A stretch of 9,060 nucleotides of DNA from an uncultured Myxococcales bacterium (GTDB lineage Bacteria; Myxococcota_A; Bradymonadia; Bradymonadales; Bradymonadaceae), in the NCBI GenBank assembly GCA_913058025.1, contig CAJXPN010000109.1, positions 1 through 9,060 on the forward strand. The letters run 5' to 3'. The notes beneath the pieces were generated by a model that was not told the origin of the DNA, did no database searches, and saw only the letters and a list, made by a program, of their open reading frames with translations. The first letter of the stretch is position 1. The number at the start of each line of letters is the position of its first letter. Both the position numbers and the translations under genes were made by a program. Of the stretch, positions 1 through 8,301 are shown one piece after another.

Positions 1-971
1 GCCGCGTCGCCCCGCTCCCCGCGCGCGTCGACGTGCGGGTAGATCCTCGCGATGACCTCTGGCGCGCGCACGCGCCCGAGCGCCGCGAGCACCTCGAGGG
101 TGGGCGTCGTCGTCGGCGTCTTCTTCAGGGCGAGCATGACGTCGAGCCACGCGTCGAGCCCATCGAACCCTCGCCGCGCCATACGCAACGCGACGTGGCG
201 CGGCTCCCACAGGAACCTCTGGGTCGCCGCGAACCGATCCACGGCCTCGCCGTCTTCAGCGAGCAGCGCGAGCGAGCACACGGACCGCTCGTACTCCCAG
301 TCACCTCGGGCCGACGTGAGCGCGAGCGCCGTGACCTCGGGGTCGGGGAGGGACTGATAGAGCCTGAAGACAGAGCTCGAGGTCCACCCGTCTTCGGGCA
401 CCTGGTCGCTGTGCGAGCGCGCGATGGCGAGCGCGGCCTCGCGCGCTCCGGCGGGGCACCATCCGATGTGATACAGCGTCCCCTCGTCTCGCTTGTAGGT
501 GATGGTGTCGAGGACGAACCCGTACAGCGTCGACCACGGCAGGAGCACCCGAAGCGCCCGCGCCAGGTACATCCACGCGCGCCAATGTTGACGCCGTAGC
601 TTCGCGCCGCGCAACACCTCGAGCAGCTCGTCCGCGCTCGAGTCCTCCCCGAGGATGCGCGACCTCTCCCGCACGCGCTTCTGGCTCCAGAGCTTCGAGT
701 CGTCGAGGTCCTGCGCGAGCAGCAGCGACGCCCAGAACGCGGCCTCCTCTCGCGTGACGGCGCCGTCGCGCTCGGGCAGCACCTCGTCGAGCTCGTCGAG
801 GCGCGTCCAGAACCTCTTGCCCATCCTCGCCGCGAGCGCGACGGCGGCCTCGCGGTCGAAGGGCCTGGGCTTCGCGTCGACGGGCCACCTGGGCCAGGGT
901 TCGGCCAGGCCCTCGATGAGAGCCGGGTCGAAGGTGTGGTGCCTGGGCGTCTCGAGATCGAGGTCTCTCAT
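1..971 (-). CDS. Hypothetical protein, 3' end missing at window edge
   Basis: The minus strand is open from an ATG at 971-969 to the left edge: 323 codons without a stop, so the C-terminus lies outside the window. The start is supported by a GGGAG ribosome-binding site at 980-984 (complement), 8 bases from the ATG. The protein begins MRDLDLETPRHHTF and has natural composition, with alternating acidic/basic helical stretches, many Trp and Arg, and strongly G/C-ending codons. The overlapping frames on both strands translate to Arg/Ala-rich low-complexity sequence and are shadows. There is no signal peptide or membrane segment. The last visible part (roughly residues 285-320) has short paired helices of the kind seen in HEAT-like repeats, but this is weak. 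I do not recognise the family. It is divergent from the lipoprotein gene at 1134 and may share its control region. Confidence 0.75.
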   Translation of the reverse strand, partial: MRDLDLETPRHHTFDPALIEGLAEPWPRWPVDAKPRPFDREAAVALAARMGKRFWTRLDELDEVLPERDGAVTREEAAFWASLLLAQDLDDSKLWSQKRVRERSRILGEDSSADELLEVLRGAKLRRQHWRAWMYLARALRVLLPWSTLYGFVLDTITYKRDEGTLYHIGWCPAGAREAALAIARSHSDQVPEDGWTSSSVFRLYQSLPDPEVTALALTSARGDWEYERSVCSLALLAEDGEAVDRFAATQRFLWEPRHVALRMARRGFDGLDAWLDVMLALKKTPTTTPTLEVLAALGRVRAPEVIARIYPHVDARGERGDA

Positions 972-1052
972 CGGGCGTGCTCCCGTGTCGGCGGTTCGGT
1001 GTGACGGACACTAGACCAGGACCGCACGCACCTGCACGCGCGGAGGCACGCC

Positions 1053-1081
1053 TTGACGCTCACGCGGGCCAACCCTTAACT
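1053..1081 (+). promoter_or_regulatory. Candidate promoter for the lipoprotein gene
   Basis: A TTGACG hexamer (1053-1058; five of six match the sigma-70 -35 consensus) is followed by 17 bases and TTAACT (1076-1081; only three of six match the -10). It lies in the 162-bp spacer between the divergent genes, about 50 bases before the ATG at 1134. The -35 and spacing are good, but the -10 is weak, so this is a candidate by pattern only. Nothing else in the spacer stands out except the two ribosome-binding sites. Confidence 0.3.
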
Positions 1082-1133
1082 GAGTGTGTCGTCGCGCGGT
1101 CGTGGTGAACGCGCTCGAACCGAAGGAGAAATC

Positions 1134-2906
1134 ATGTGGGGGGCACCCTCTCGACACCTCGGCCTCGCGGCCATCGCGCTCGTCTCTCTCTGCGCGCTCC
1201 ACGGCTGCGCCACGCTCGAACCCCTCGAGCCCAACAACCAATACCCGACGCGCAAGGAGGTGAACTCCTACTGGGACGACGTCGTCCCCGAGCCTGAGAT
1301 GAGCTTGGTGAGCGAGGCGCGGCACACCATCCTCGAGCCACACTTCGTGGACCAGTGGACCCTGAAGAACGCCCCGCTTCGCACGGGAGACACCTCGATG
1401 TCTCCCAGGAACGCGCTCGAGTCCTTCCTCGTCGCGTCGGGTCAGGGGCTCTCTTACCAGGGCTCGTGCAACGTCGAGGAGAGGGTCCGATTCCGCGCTC
1501 GTCATGGCGCCCGAGCGAGCGATGAGCTCAGGAATTACATGCGCGCCCACTGTGGGGTGTCACATGATTTCGAGAACTACCGACTCATCGTGAAGGAGAA
1601 GACTGAACCCACCGAGTATTCGCCCGAGCGCGTGCTCGAAGAGTATGGCGACGATCTGGCGCGCGCCGTGGCAGAGCTCGAGTGCCAGTGCCGTAGCCCT
1701 CGTATGTCGATCGCCTTCGATCAGGACGCCACTCATGTCTTCGTCGCGGTGCTGCAGTCCTTCGAGACCTTGTATCGTGCGCCGGATGACGCGAGCCCCC
1801 GATTGCGCCGTGACACCGACGGCAACGTCCGCGTTCGGCTTCGCTCTCGCCGTCGCCTCGCGAGCGTGCGTGGGTTCGTCAGTCTTTCGTCCGGTGAAGC
1901 CGTCGATTGCAGGACGCTCGAGTCCGACCAGCCACGTACGCTCGAGCTCTCTTGCCCCATCGGGGGCGATGTCGATCGGGCCGCGCTCGTGATCGATCTC
2001 CTGGTCCTCTCGGGCAAACGTTGGCGAGAGGATTGGTTCACCCTCAACTACACCGCCGAAGGGTCCGACCCCCGCCGCTACGAGCGCTCGTTCTACCCGG
2101 GCGTGGCCGATGAACACGTCCTCGAGCCCGACGCCCAGGGCTTCAACCAGTCTTTTGTCGACGGGCTCAACGCGTTTCGCGCCGAACGCGGCCTGCCGCC
2201 CTTCGTCGAGGACGAACGCCAGACCCGAGTCGTCGGGCACCTCTATCCGCTCATGATGTCGAAGCGTGGGGACTTCGAGTCCTACTTCGCCATCATGAAT
2301 GCGATCCGAGCGGGTTGGGAGGTCGCAGTCCCCGACGTGATCGGTGCCGTGGTCGGTTGGGAGAGCGTCGACGGCCACAGATCCACTTCGCTAGGCGAGA
2401 TGCTGAGTGAATCCTATACGCTCAGGCGTGTCGCGCTCCACCCTGGTACGGGCCAGGTCGCGCTGGGTCGGAACATCCACCCAGACGGGAGCTACCGCCT
2501 GTTCGTCATCCTCTACGAGCAGATGCCCGACACCACTCACTACGAGCGCATCAAGAAATATACGAAGACGATCAACCGGATGCGCGAGCGCATCGGCAAG
2601 AGAAAGGTGCGCCGCTACAGGGACTTCAACGACCTCACGGCGGCGCTCTCGGGCAAGGTCGAGTCTGGCGAGATCTCTCCTGCGCGCGCGCGCGAAGACA
2701 TCCGGCGTGAGGTCTCGAAGACACTGGGTTACGCGGTCTCGACCTATGGGTTCTTCGTCTCTGACCTCGATCATATCTCCGTGAGTGGATCTCTCGTCGA
2801 GCTCGACGACGTGAACGTCGCGATGATGGTCGCTCCGTACCACTCGAAGACCCACCCTCACTCGCGCTACCTCGTCGTGATCGCGTTCGCGTGGTTGCCG
2901 GAGTGA
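1134..2906 (+). CDS. Lipoprotein with C-terminal CAP-like (SCP/YkwD-type) segment
   Basis: This encodes a 590-aa predicted exported lipoprotein. The ATG at 1134 is chosen over an upstream in-frame GTG (1086) because it has an AAGGAGA site at 1123-1129 and starts directly into a signal peptide: a short basic start, a hydrophobic core (residues 9-22) and lipobox L-H-G-C with Cys25 as the lipidation site. Residues 26-340 match no family I know and include scattered Cys and beta-rich stretches. At residues 343-358 the pattern GLNAFRAERGLPPF resembles the opening of bacterial CAP/SCP domains, with His369 near where the first conserved His would fall. The second half (about 435-485) has the Ser-rich turn and strand pattern but lacks the usual second His, so the domain may not bind metal. 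Its function is unknown; cell-envelope location is inferred. Codon use is less biased than in typA, with more A/T-ending codons. It is convergent with the next gene, 10 bases away. Confidence 0.9.
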   Translation: MWGAPSRHLGLAAIALVSLCALHGCATLEPLEPNNQYPTRKEVNSYWDDVVPEPEMSLVSEARHTILEPHFVDQWTLKNAPLRTGDTSMSPRNALESFLVASGQGLSYQGSCNVEERVRFRARHGARASDELRNYMRAHCGVSHDFENYRLIVKEKTEPTEYSPERVLEEYGDDLARAVAELECQCRSPRMSIAFDQDATHVFVAVLQSFETLYRAPDDASPRLRRDTDGNVRVRLRSRRRLASVRGFVSLSSGEAVDCRTLESDQPRTLELSCPIGGDVDRAALVIDLLVLSGKRWREDWFTLNYTAEGSDPRRYERSFYPGVADEHVLEPDAQGFNQSFVDGLNAFRAERGLPPFVEDERQTRVVGHLYPLMMSKRGDFESYFAIMNAIRAGWEVAVPDVIGAVVGWESVDGHRSTSLGEMLSESYTLRRVALHPGTGQVALGRNIHPDGSYRLFVILYEQMPDTTHYERIKKYTKTINRMRERIGKRKVRRYRDFNDLTAALSGKVESGEISPARAREDIRREVSKTLGYAVSTYGFFVSDLDHISVSGSLVELDDVNVAMMVAPYHSKTHPHSRYLVVIAFAWLPE

Positions 2907-2919
2907 CGCGTCGGCGTCA
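2904..2919. repeat. Palindrome spanning two convergent stop codons
   Basis: TGACGC (2904-2909), a GTCG loop, and GCGTCA (2914-2919) form a 6-bp perfect stem. The plus-strand stop TGA (2904-2906) is in the left arm and the minus-strand stop (2919-2917) in the right arm. It could be a short bidirectional 3'-end hairpin, but there is no T-tract on either side. Three of the six pairs follow automatically from two facing TGA codons. Confidence 0.45.
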
Positions 2920-3495
2920 TGTCTCGCTCGTCGTTTGGTGACTGGAGGGCTGCTCGAGCTCCGCGAAGCCAGGGGAGATGTCACCGCCCCACTTCACGTT
3001 CACGGGCTCCCCGTCCAGCCCCTGCCCGCTCACGATCCCCAGGCACAGGTCGCCGCGCCCCTGCTGGACGTCGAGCAGGTAGGTCAGGCCGTCGTGGTGG
3101 GTCATCATGATGAGCTGGTGGGTGATGCCGTCGGCGGTGGCGTAGGAGCTGGTGGCCTGGACGTCCGAGAAGGTCAGGCCGTGGAGCTGGCTGACGGCGA
3201 CCGTCCACCCGAAGACCGCGGCCCATCGCTCCACGCCCGCGCCGACGACGGGGCTGAATCGGCTCAGGTGCGCCTTGAGCGTGGGCACGCCTGCCAGGCA
3301 CCAGCGCGCGATCTCCCAGCCGTCGGTGCGCCCTATGCGTACGCGTGAGAGCGCGCCGCGGGCGTACGGCTGGGCCGTTCGCCACAGCGCCTCGTCCTCC
3401 TGTTGGGCCCACAGCAAGCGGTGGATCGCGACGTCGATCCGCTCCGGTTCCTCGGCTGCGCGCTGGACCGCGCTCCTTATCTCTCCGAAATCCAT
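2917..3495 (-). CDS. Hypothetical protein, 192 aa
   Basis: This is a complete minus-strand gene starting MDFGEIRSAVQRAAEE. The ATG is at 3495-3493, with a purine-rich AAAAGAGG stretch (3506-3513, complement) about 10 bases upstream. The N-terminal half (1-90) is predicted helical. The C-terminal half (95-170) looks like alternating beta strands with many Gly, His and aromatic residues, for example around THHDGLTYLLDVQQGRGD. There is no signal peptide or membrane segment, so it is probably cytoplasmic. I do not recognise a family and assign no function. It is divergent from typA (158-bp spacer) and convergent with the lipoprotein gene. The plus-strand frames over it are shadows with poor composition. 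Confidence 0.8.
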   Translation of the reverse strand: MDFGEIRSAVQRAAEEPERIDVAIHRLLWAQQEDEALWRTAQPYARGALSRVRIGRTDGWEIARWCLAGVPTLKAHLSRFSPVVGAGVERWAAVFGWTVAVSQLHGLTFSDVQATSSYATADGITHQLIMMTHHDGLTYLLDVQQGRGDLCLGIVSGQGLDGEPVNVKWGGDISPGFAELEQPSSHQTTSET

Positions 3496-3534
3496 GGGTA
3501 TTCGGCCTCTTTTGGGGTGGTGTCATCAAGCCGC

Positions 3535-3562
3535 TTGTCAAAGGGGCGAGCATCACTATGAT
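3535..3562 (+). promoter_or_regulatory. Candidate sigma-70 promoter of typA
   Basis: TTGTCA (3535-3540) and TATGAT (3557-3562) each match the sigma-70 consensus at five of six positions and are 16 bases apart. Transcription would begin near 3569, leaving a leader of about 85 bases before the typA ATG. This is the best promoter-like sequence in the window. On the opposite strand the overlapping hexamer (3541-3536) reads TTGACA, a perfect -35, but no convincing -10 follows at the right distance towards the divergent gene. Confidence 0.55.
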
Positions 3563-3653
3563 GTGCGCGCCTCGGCGCGCGGCGCGTGCGAAGCACGGCG
3601 CGAGCCCACTCAGAGGCAAGGCCGACCACATCACGCACTGGCAGAAGAAGCTC

Positions 3654-5450
<1,797 letters not shown>

Positions 5451-5456
5451 TTCGGG

Positions 5457-5514
5457 GCACGGTTTCGAGCGCGCTCTGTCGTTGTTCGGCGCGCCGAAAC
5501 CGTGCTAGGATTTT
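5457..5514 (+). terminator. Strong hairpin after typA, probable terminator
   Basis: GCACGGTTTCG (5457-5467) pairs perfectly with CGAAACCGTGC (5495-5505). After a single bulged A (5468), GCGCGC (5469-5474) pairs with GCGCGC (5489-5494) around a 14-base loop, giving 17 pairs in total. A short TTTT run (5511-5514) follows 5 bases later. It begins 7 bases after the typA stop. The stem is excellent but the T-run is short and displaced, so termination may be partial, allowing read-through into the sigma-factor gene. Confidence 0.6.
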
Positions 5515-5533
5515 CCCACTTCCAAATATACCG

Positions 5534-5567
5534 ACCAGGACCTGCCTCTCAGTGAGGCGCTCCTGGT
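5534..5567 (+). promoter_or_regulatory. Leader hairpin before the sigma-factor start
   Basis: ACCAGGA (5534-5540) pairs with TCCTGGT (5561-5567), and inside it GCCTC (5544-5548) pairs with GAGGC (5554-5558) around a 5-base TCAGT loop, with a small internal loop between. The structure ends 9 bases before the ATG at 5577. No normal ribosome-binding site lies in the gap (only TCGGGGGGC), and the closest GAGG is held in the inner stem. This could limit translation of the sigma factor, though no function is shown. Confidence 0.4.
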
Positions 5568-5576
5568 TCGGGGGGC

Positions 5577-6338
5577 ATGGCGCGAATCGACATCGCCTCT
5601 CGTCGAGTATTCGAACACGACGCGGTGCGACGATTCATGGAACCCAACTCCATCATGGCGCTCACCGACGGTGAGTTCAGAGACGAGTTCGAAGATTTCG
5701 TCGTCGGCGTCGCGGTCAAGCTCCGGCAGGGCCTGCGCCTGAAGGTCGAGCTCGACGACCTCGTCGCCTATGGATACCTCGGCCTGCTCCAGGCGAGGAC
5801 GCGCTACATCGATGGCTCCAAGGCGACCTTCAAGAGCTTCGCCTACTACCGCGTGCGCGGCGCCATGCTCGACGGCTGCCGCAGCGAGGGCTGGATGTCG
5901 CGCAGCCGCTCGGTCTCCATCAAGTCCGTCTCCTCGGCCAACGGCTACCTCGAGAGCCACGCCCAGGCCAACTCCGACGCCCCCCCCTCCCGCAGCCTCG
6001 ACGAGGCCGTCTCCCGCGTGGGCGACCTCGCCGCGGATGTCCTCACGATCATGTTCGTCGAGGACGAGTCCGACTTCGACCAGGTCACCGCGCCCCGCGG
6101 CGGCGGGCAGGTCGAGGCCGTCGAGCGCTCCGAGCGCTCGACCACCCTCAAGGCCGCGATCGCCGAGCTCGACGATCGCGAGCGCGAGATCATCGAGCGC
6201 CACCACTTCGGTGAGGACACCATCACCCAGATCGCCAAGGACCTCGGCTTCAACAAGTCATGGGTCTCGCGCATCCACGCCCGCGCCATCACGAAGCTGC
6301 GCCGGATCCTGCTCGACGCCGGCTACGACCCCGACTAG
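5577..6338 (+). CDS. Sigma-70 family factor, FliA/WhiG-like, sigma-3 region degenerate
   Basis: This is a 253-aa alternative RNA polymerase sigma factor. Sigma-2 spans about residues 35-111, with the core-binding and -10 recognition pattern LDDLVAYGYLGLLQA (59-73), then FKSFAYYRVRGAMLDGCR and W106, as in FliA/WhiG/SigB-type factors. Sigma-4 lies at about 191-243: ELDDREREIIERHHF, followed by a helix-turn-helix TITQIAKDLGFNKSWVSRIH (215-234) for -35 contact. The linker (112-190) lacks the usual sigma-3 helix-turn-helix (the R-x-P-T-x-x-E-x-A pattern) and is Ser/Asp-rich and acidic. The ATG at 5577 gives the longest frame; Met21 (5637) and Met27 (5655) are possible alternatives, and none has a good ribosome-binding site. 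No anti-sigma or flagellar gene is nearby, so the regulon is unknown. It may be co-transcribed with typA by read-through. It is convergent with the next gene, 11 bases away. Confidence 0.92.
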   Translation: MARIDIASRRVFEHDAVRRFMEPNSIMALTDGEFRDEFEDFVVGVAVKLRQGLRLKVELDDLVAYGYLGLLQARTRYIDGSKATFKSFAYYRVRGAMLDGCRSEGWMSRSRSVSIKSVSSANGYLESHAQANSDAPPSRSLDEAVSRVGDLAADVLTIMFVEDESDFDQVTAPRGGGQVEAVERSERSTTLKAAIAELDDREREIIERHHFGEDTITQIAKDLGFNKSWVSRIHARAITKLRRILLDAGYDPD

Positions 6339-6349
6339 CGCCGCCCGGC

Positions 6350-7429
6350 TCACCCCTGGAGCGTCGGGTAGTCCGTGTACCCCTGGGCCCCTCCCCCGTA
6401 GAACGTCGAGGGGTCCGGCTCGTTGAGCTCGGCGCCCCTCTTGAACCGCTCAGGTAGGTCTGGATTCGCGATGAACAGGCGGCCGTACGCGATCGCGTCG
6501 GCCTCGCCGCTCGCCAGCAGCGCCTCGCCCGTCTCGGCGTCGTACCCCGCGTTCGCGATGATCACACCGCCGTAGTTCGCGCGGAGCGTCCCGATCACGC
6601 GATCCTCTGGCGCGACGCCGCCCGCGGGCTCGAGCGTGTGCAGGTATGCCACGCCCAGCGCGTCGAGCGCCTTCGCCGCCGCCCCGTACGTCTCCTTGCG
6701 GTCCTCGTCGTGTGAGCCGCCGCCCGTGCTGTGCGGCGAGACGCGCACGCCGACGCGCCCCGCTCCCCAGACCTCGACGACCGCCTCGGTCACCTCACGC
6801 AGCAGCCTCACCCGGTTCTCGACCGCGCCGCCGTACTCGTCCTCGCGAAGGTTCGTCCCCGTGTGCATGAACTGCTCGAGCAGGTACCCGTTCGCGGCGT
6901 GGACCTCCACGCCGTCGAAGCCCGCGTCCTTGGCCCGCCGCGCGGCGGCGGCGTAGTCGGCCACGATCCCTGGGAGCTCGTCGAGCTCGAGCGCGCGCGG
7001 CGTCACGAACGGCACGGGCCCATCGAACGTGAACGCGTTCCCGTCCGGCTTGACCGCCGACGCCGACACCGGCGCGCCGCCTCCCGGCTGGTAGCGCGGC
7101 AGTGAGATCCTGCCCACGTGCCAGAGCTGGGCGAAGATGAGGCCCCCCGCCTCGTGCACCGCGTCCGTGACGAGCCTCCACCCCTCGACCTGCGCGTCCG
7201 TGTGCAGCCCCGGCGTGTCCGGGTAGCCGATCCCCTGCTGGGAGATCTGCGCGGCCTCACCCACGATCAGCCCCGCGCTCGCGCGCTGCGCGTAGTACTC
7301 GGCGTGCAGCGTCCCCAGCGCGCGCTCCTCGTCCGCCCGGCTGCGCGTCAGCGGCGCCATGATGACGCGGTTGGGAAGGGTCAGATCGCCGACCTTCAGC
7401 TCCTTGAACAGCTCCGTGGGCTCACTCAT
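6350..7429 (-). CDS. NADH:flavin oxidoreductase, Old Yellow Enzyme family (NemA-like)
   Basis: This is a 359-aa FMN-dependent ene-reductase with a TIM-barrel fold. The family uses NAD(P)H to reduce electrophilic alkenes such as N-ethylmaleimide, enones and some nitro compounds. The start of the barrel reads NRVIMAPLTRSRA (20-32). Gln101 in AQLWHVGR is an FMN contact. The active-site pair is His177 and Asn180 in HAANGYLLEQF, with the proton donor at Tyr182. LREDEYGGAVENR and RVGVRVSP follow, and AYGRLFIANPDLPERFK (314-330) is the phosphate-binding end. Length matches E. coli NemA (365 aa), and no key residue is missing. The ATG at 7429-7427 has an ideal AAGGAG (7442-7437, complement) 7 bases away. 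It is a stand-alone gene, cytoplasmic, divergent from a glutamine amidotransferase gene. A detoxification role is inferred; the physiological substrate cannot be read from sequence. Confidence 0.97.
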   Translation of the reverse strand: MSEPTELFKELKVGDLTLPNRVIMAPLTRSRADEERALGTLHAEYYAQRASAGLIVGEAAQISQQGIGYPDTPGLHTDAQVEGWRLVTDAVHEAGGLIFAQLWHVGRISLPRYQPGGGAPVSASAVKPDGNAFTFDGPVPFVTPRALELDELPGIVADYAAAARRAKDAGFDGVEVHAANGYLLEQFMHTGTNLREDEYGGAVENRVRLLREVTEAVVEVWGAGRVGVRVSPHSTGGGSHDEDRKETYGAAAKALDALGVAYLHTLEPAGGVAPEDRVIGTLRANYGGVIIANAGYDAETGEALLASGEADAIAYGRLFIANPDLPERFKRGAELNEPDPSTFYGGGAQGYTDYPTLQG

Positions 7430-7445
7430 CTCGTCGCTCCTTTAT

Positions 7446-7457
7446 ATGCGGTCGCAT
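7446..7457. promoter_or_regulatory. Candidate operator palindrome before the flavin oxidoreductase gene
   Basis: ATGCG (7446-7450) and CGCAT (7453-7457), separated by GT, form a short dyad 16 bases before the oxidoreductase ATG, just outside its ribosome-binding site. A partial echo, GGTCGCGCATGG, occurs at 7478-7489 (compare GGTCGCATG at 7450-7458). Genes of this family are often controlled by TetR- or other repressor-type regulators that bind such dyads, but no regulator gene is present here, so the assignment is tentative. Confidence 0.3.
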
Positions 7458-7578
7458 GTTTCGCAAGCACAACAGTGGTCGCGCATGGAGAGGGGTCAAG
7501 AGGTTGATGGGATCTTGCCGAGCGTGGGCTAGTCGATTAGAAGACGCGCGAACGAGGACCCCAATGAGGAGCGAACCG

Positions 7579-8301
7579 ATGAAGATCCTGCTGCTGCATG
7601 CGCGCGACCCCGACGACCCGATCCTCGACCACGAGTTCGAGTGCTTCGTCGCGCGCAGCGGCGAACCGGAGGCGTCGTTCGCCCAGATCAACCTGACGAC
7701 GACGAGCCCGCTGGGCCCCGAGCTCCTCGAGGGAGCGAGCTGCGTGATGGTGGGCGGCAGCGGCGCCTACTCGCTGGTCAAGGGCGGCGCGGACTGGTTC
7801 GAGCCGATGCTCGAGCTGATGCGCGAGATCGTCGCGCGCAAGATCCCCATGTTCGCGTCATGCTTCGGCTTCCAGGCGCTCGTGGTCGCGCTCGGCGGCG
7901 AGCTGCGCGCGGAGCGCGACCGCGCCGAGTTGGGCACGTACGCGCTCACGCTGACGGACGAGGGCCGCGCCGACCCGCTCTTCTCCGAGCTCCCCGCCAC
8001 GTTCGACGTCCAGCTCGGCCACAACGACTCGGTCATGAGCCTGCCTGACGGGTTGGTCCACCTCGCGAGCACAGAGCGCTGCCTCTACCAGGCCGTGCGC
8101 GTGCCCGGCGCGCCGATCTACGCGACCCAGTTCCACCCCGAGCTCACCGATCAGGACAACATCAAGCGCTACCTTCGCTACCTCGAGCACTACATCCTGC
8201 CCGGCGAGTCCGTCGCGCAGGCCGAGGAGCGCGCCTACTCGATGCACCGGCCGAGCGTGGCCGCGAACTCGATGATCGAGCGGTTCCTCTCGCTGATCTG
8301 A
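7579..8301 (+). CDS. Class I glutamine amidotransferase-like protein
   Basis: This is a 240-aa stand-alone class I (triad) glutamine amidotransferase domain, the fold that hydrolyses glutamine and passes ammonia to a partner synthase. The nucleophile elbow is FASCFGFQ with Cys95, and the other triad members are His186 and Glu188 in QFHPEL. An oxyanion-type turn MVGGSGAYS lies at 57-65. The elbow differs from the common G-x-C-x-G-x-Q by having Ser before Cys and Phe before Gln. Related proteins resemble the glutaminase half of GMP synthase but lack the ATP-pyrophosphatase half. The acceptor is unknown, and no synthase partner is nearby. The ATG at 7579 is preferred because GAGGAG (7566-7571) sits 7 bases upstream; the in-frame ATG at 7564 lacks a clear site. 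The C-terminal tail (205-240) is helical. It is convergent with the next gene. Confidence 0.9.
   Translation: MKILLLHARDPDDPILDHEFECFVARSGEPEASFAQINLTTTSPLGPELLEGASCVMVGGSGAYSLVKGGADWFEPMLELMREIVARKIPMFASCFGFQALVVALGGELRAERDRAELGTYALTLTDEGRADPLFSELPATFDVQLGHNDSVMSLPDGLVHLASTERCLYQAVRVPGAPIYATQFHPELTDQDNIKRYLRYLEHYILPGESVAQAEERAYSMHRPSVAANSMIERFLSLI

Noticed and set aside
33..599. Plus-strand open frame of 188 codons at the left edge
   Set aside because: It is Arg/Pro/Glu-rich with shadow-like composition and lies opposite the much better minus-strand frame that is open from 971 to the edge.
301..1011. Minus-strand open frame of 236 codons
   Set aside because: It has Arg/Ala low-complexity composition, overlaps the natural-looking frame starting at 971 in another phase, and has no ribosome-binding site.
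3345..3653. 103-residue N-terminal extension of TypA
   Set aside because: It overlaps the opposite-strand 192-aa gene and the candidate promoter. Starting at 3654 places the G1 motif where the family has it.
5482..5511. Possible promoter TTGTTC / TAGGAT for the sigma-factor gene
   Set aside because: The -35 matches only three of six positions, the spacer is 18, and the elements lie within and just after the typA hairpin; too weak to list.
7441..7446. TATAAA on the minus strand as a -10 for the flavin oxidoreductase gene
   Set aside because: It runs directly into the AAGGAG ribosome-binding site, so a start 7 bases downstream would remove that site; there is also no -35 at proper spacing.
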